Assembly: GCA_040954595.2 (NCBI GenBank)
Contig: CM082576.2
Location: 12,462,001 to 12,526,000 of the forward strand
DNA length: 64,000 bases
Direction: 5' to 3'
DNA from: Balanoglossus misakiensis
Lineage: Eukaryota > Hemichordata
A program made the position numbers and the translations under genes. The notes under the pieces were generated by a model that worked only from the letters and a program-made list of their open reading frames with translations, did not search any database and was not told the DNA's origin. Each line of letters opens with the position of its first letter. Positions within the stretch are counted from its first letter, which is position 1. Below, in pieces: positions 60,691 to 64,000 of the stretch.

Positions 60691-63600
60691 AACAATAACA
60701 TAACAAAATAATTATATGTCAAACAGTGACAAAGTGATTCAACAAAACAAGTTATTAATCCAGTATTTATTTTATAAAAAAATAATAAAAGGTCACAATG
60801 CCTGCATGCACAGAGCGATAACTTTCATTCCTTTGTCTGGTGACTGGTTCAATGCAATGGGTGTCGTCAAAGCTGGACATCAGCTTATCTGTACCGTTAA
60901 CCTTTTGTTAGTGTTTTGTAGATAGCAAATTTGAGTGTTTGGCTCGGGTGACGAATTACTTGTCATGTTGATGATATGTCAACAGGGACTGGAGTTAATT
61001 AGGACCCCGTTATGAGTACACCAAACAAAATATACAGTAAGCAGCTCTTGCCAACATATCAACACCTCCGTTGTTTGTTCTATGCGAACACTGTCCTCTT
61101 AATCTGGGTCGTTATCTACAAAACTTGTAAGTTGTTTAAAAAGTAAACATAACATACAAGCTACTGTTCACCCTACATGACACCTTCATTAAGTGGTTGG
61201 GGGTGATTTTCTGATTGCTTAGACCTGTGTAGTCGACGTATTCAAAGTGGTGTCGTCCGTCTGATAAGCAAGATAAGGAGAAGATATGATTGACGCATGT
61301 ATTTGAGTTGCAGCTCAGATTCGGAGCAGGCCGAGTTTGTCTTGTATGTCCATGGACGTCCATGCATCCAATTAATTCATGAATATAATGAAAGTGACCG
61401 GAGAGCAAGCACTTTGATTACGTAATTCGGACAGTTCATTCCTTGTTGAATTACATAATCGAAATCTGACAACGTTGAATAGCGACGAAAACCGGGTGGA
61501 GATTCCTTTTTCCATTTTTCTTCTCAAGTTCGACGTATGTCCGCGTTCGATTCTAATACCATATGCTGTTGCCAACCTCTGCAACAACAAAGACCCCCAC
61601 CCCCCAAAAAAGCACATTTTGTTTACAGTTCATTTTAAAGATTTCAGTCACCTCTGATTTACATATGCCCATATGTTTGTCTGTATCTTCGAATTAGCAT
61701 GATGTTGTGGTGCACTTTTATTCGCGTGGCCAGCAAGTAAAATCTGTGGTTGGTTAGGTCTCCGTTTTCCATGTGGCTGAATTTACACAGGTGACGGACG
61801 GGTATACTTTAAATCGGATTGGCGGTAAATATACCGAGCTTTTGTCACCAAAATCACGATCTCTTTGGTGCGCGTACATACTAGTACATGTAGTTCAATC
61901 TTGGTCAACGACAAAAGCCATTTCTTCTCTTGGTCACAATAAAACGGGTTAATCATCACATCCATTTTATACACATCGTAATTAGTTTCATTAAACCCAT
62001 CCTGAAGCTGCCTCTTTTTACTTTTTATTTACACCAAGAATATTCTAATTTGTCTGGCGTGACGTCTTCATTCCAAGTTTTCAGAAGAAGAAAACATAAC
62101 CCGTAACCATGTTATCCAGGGACAGCCATTATTTTCTCGTCGAACTCTGCAGCAACAGTGATTTGCGTCATGAAAAGTCCTTTTAAACACACGTTTTGAA
62201 TTTGACTGAATGGTTTTCCCCAAACGGAGACATTTTCGCCCCAGCGTAAGTTTTTAAATAAAAAGAAGTCTTTTGGAAAATGCTTTGTGTCGTTCACATC
62301 GACGAACGCATTTACAATTGTACATGAACGTTTCTTTCCATCTATTTTTCAGTAAATAGCCGTAAGCTGATATTTCCATCGACCTGAACTGACTGATTCT
62401 GTGTACTTTGATGGAACGGGTGCGATTCCTCACACACACACATTCAATAGTTTGCCGTTGTGTGCACATCCCACCGTGACGTCACCGCATTTCCCCGCTT
62501 CACCCAGTTGCTATAAGTCTATAGGCTACAAGAAACCGATGCAAATATGCATGCGTCCAGGCATTTCTACCTGAAGTAATATAGCTTACCCAGAAAAATA
62601 AAGTATTCTAGTCGTGTAACTCTAGATGAGTCACACGCCGTAAAATATAGTAACTGCGCCCCATACTTACCGACAACTGTTTCAGGGTAGGGTATGACAA
62701 ACTTTGATTAAGCCGTAACTGGGCTAAATGCCACGGATGATCCAAGGATATTTAGTCCGATAACACCATCTTGCAATACTGGATAGGGTAATACTACATT
62801 GTACAATTATTGGGCGATGGGGAAAATGTGCATGCCAGCTGTCAATAAATAAGGTATTCGTGGACGTGCGTCCCATTGCGATGACAGACGTCAATGAATT
62901 CTACTCCTTTGGATGATTGGCAGTCGGGAGGTCTGGAATAGCAAATGAAACCAAATTTGTAATGATGATTCATAATTATTCATAATCAGTCCACAAGTGA
63001 CAGTTTCAGAATGCCGGGGTGGCCCAGGAACGCGCAAGTAAGACGTTCGGATGTTAAATTTTCGAAAGTTCCCAGGTGCTTAAAAGATCTACGAGTTTAT
63101 AAGTTAACTGGCATTGAACACAACCTGACTGGTCTGATTTTGACGACAGTTATGCCACATTTTCCCCAAAATTTATATATTTGGACAATATTCATAAGGA
63201 TGGCGGTCTGATATATTTACCATAGAGATAATCCCAGAAAGATTACCTGATTGCCACACCGGTCACCTTGGTCCAGAATACGCCAAGATTGTTGGAAAGG
63301 GCACCGCGAGCGTTCACTCTGAAACTTCTTTCGTTTCTCAGGTTTACTGTCCTGAAGGTGTCAGTTGTGATTGACTGTATTGTCACATACCAATTAAATT
63401 CAAATGAAATTTGACGAGAGTGCAACACCCTATGCCATGTCATGGTTGCCCCTTTCCTTCATAACTATTGAAATTAGTCACCAGTTTATTACACTGTTAA
63501 ACCCTTTTTGCCTCAGTCTCCTACACTAATTAAAGTTTTATGTTCTTTTTGTTAAGTCAGGACACAGACAGAGTCAGTTCTGGCCTAGCAAATGAACAAA

Positions 63601-64000
63601 ACAACTAGAGAGAGATGTGTAGCATTATGTAGCTTTTATTCAAACATGTACAAAGATGTGTAACATACTGCTTACAAAGTATGGAAAGAGAGAAACTTAG
63701 CACATTTATTAAAAGTAAATAATACATCAGTTTGGTTGTATATATTAAACATCAGGGTGGATTAAAAACTTATCGATTGTATAGGTGTACCCTTTTGATG
63801 AAAACTGATGTTTGACCCTTAAACCTAACATTCCCTGTCACAGGAGCCTGCCTACAACAGAAAAAGATGGGGGTTTGCTAAATTGAAATTCAGGGGTGAA
63901 AATGAAAGGTCGAGGGTTTCTGTCAAGCATTGCACTGTCTTGCTCCACCCCTGGGCAAAATACACAAAATGCCCGAGTTGTAATAAAATAAAACAAAAAT
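60691..64000. other. Intergenic, no gene recognised
   Basis: No open frame over 90 codons and no domain. A CRE palindrome lies at 62477-62484 in a small CpG-rich patch. A tRNA-like A-box string lies near 63012 without a good B box. AATAAA-type hexamers occur near the right edge, without a gene to assign them to. Confidence 0.55.

Noticed and set aside
63012-63075. tRNA or tRNA-like SINE head (GCCGGGGTGGCCCAGGAACG)
   Set aside because: The A-box part is plausible, but no proper B box or cloverleaf could be found downstream.
1-64000. CRISPR array, bacterial operon, endogenous virus or retroelement coding region
   Set aside because: No regularly spaced repeats, no reverse-transcriptase, integrase or capsid-like frame, and no prokaryotic gene structure were seen.

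Overview
This is a stretch of nuclear DNA from an invertebrate animal, most likely a marine invertebrate deuterostome (hemichordate, echinoderm or cephalochordate). The sequence alone does not decide the phylum, and a lophotrochozoan is not excluded. The evidence is spliced genes with GT-AG introns of 0.4-4 kb, AATAAA signals, an AT-rich background with microsatellites and small DNA-transposon relics, and vertebrate-like members of animal-only families. There are no operons, CRISPR arrays, phage or viral genes.

Layout. 1-13.8 kb: no recognisable gene; microsatellites, a 183-bp MITE and a CRE/TATA promoter-like pair. 14.1-15.6 kb (+): an intronless, GC-rich class A GPCR related to adenosine receptors but without their ligand-binding residues. 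17.5-34.3 kb (+): an aftiphilin (AFTPH) gene, reconstructed here as one non-coding and seven coding exons (889 aa), with a ZNF143/YY1-like promoter. 34.3-41.8 kb: intergenic. 41.8-47.9 kb (-): a SERTAD2-like gene with one coding exon, a probable long 3' UTR and a possible distant 5' exon. 47.9-56.9 kb: intergenic, CpG-retaining, holding a 554-bp foldback transposon with a 9-bp target-site duplication and a separate perfect 49-bp hairpin. 57.0-60.4 kb (+): a second, divergent SERTA-domain gene with one or two coding exons. 60.5-64 kb: no gene seen.

How the genes relate. Aftiphilin is a clathrin/AP-1/AP-2 adaptor accessory protein. The SERTA proteins are nuclear co-regulators of E2F/cyclin-linked transcription. 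They do not form a pathway, but AFTPH and SERTAD2 are, from memory, also neighbours in the same tail-to-tail arrangement on human chromosome 2p14, so this pairing looks like ancient conserved linkage. The two SERTA genes lie head to head across about 10 kb of CpG-retaining DNA with an excess of full CRE palindromes (TGACGTCA), which may be a shared regulatory domain.

The most notable items are the intact MULE-like foldback element with nested palindromes, the AFTPH-SERTAD2 linkage, the CRE-rich SERTA interval, the perfect hairpin, and the orphan adenosine-like receptor. I found no convincing multi-gene novel system.
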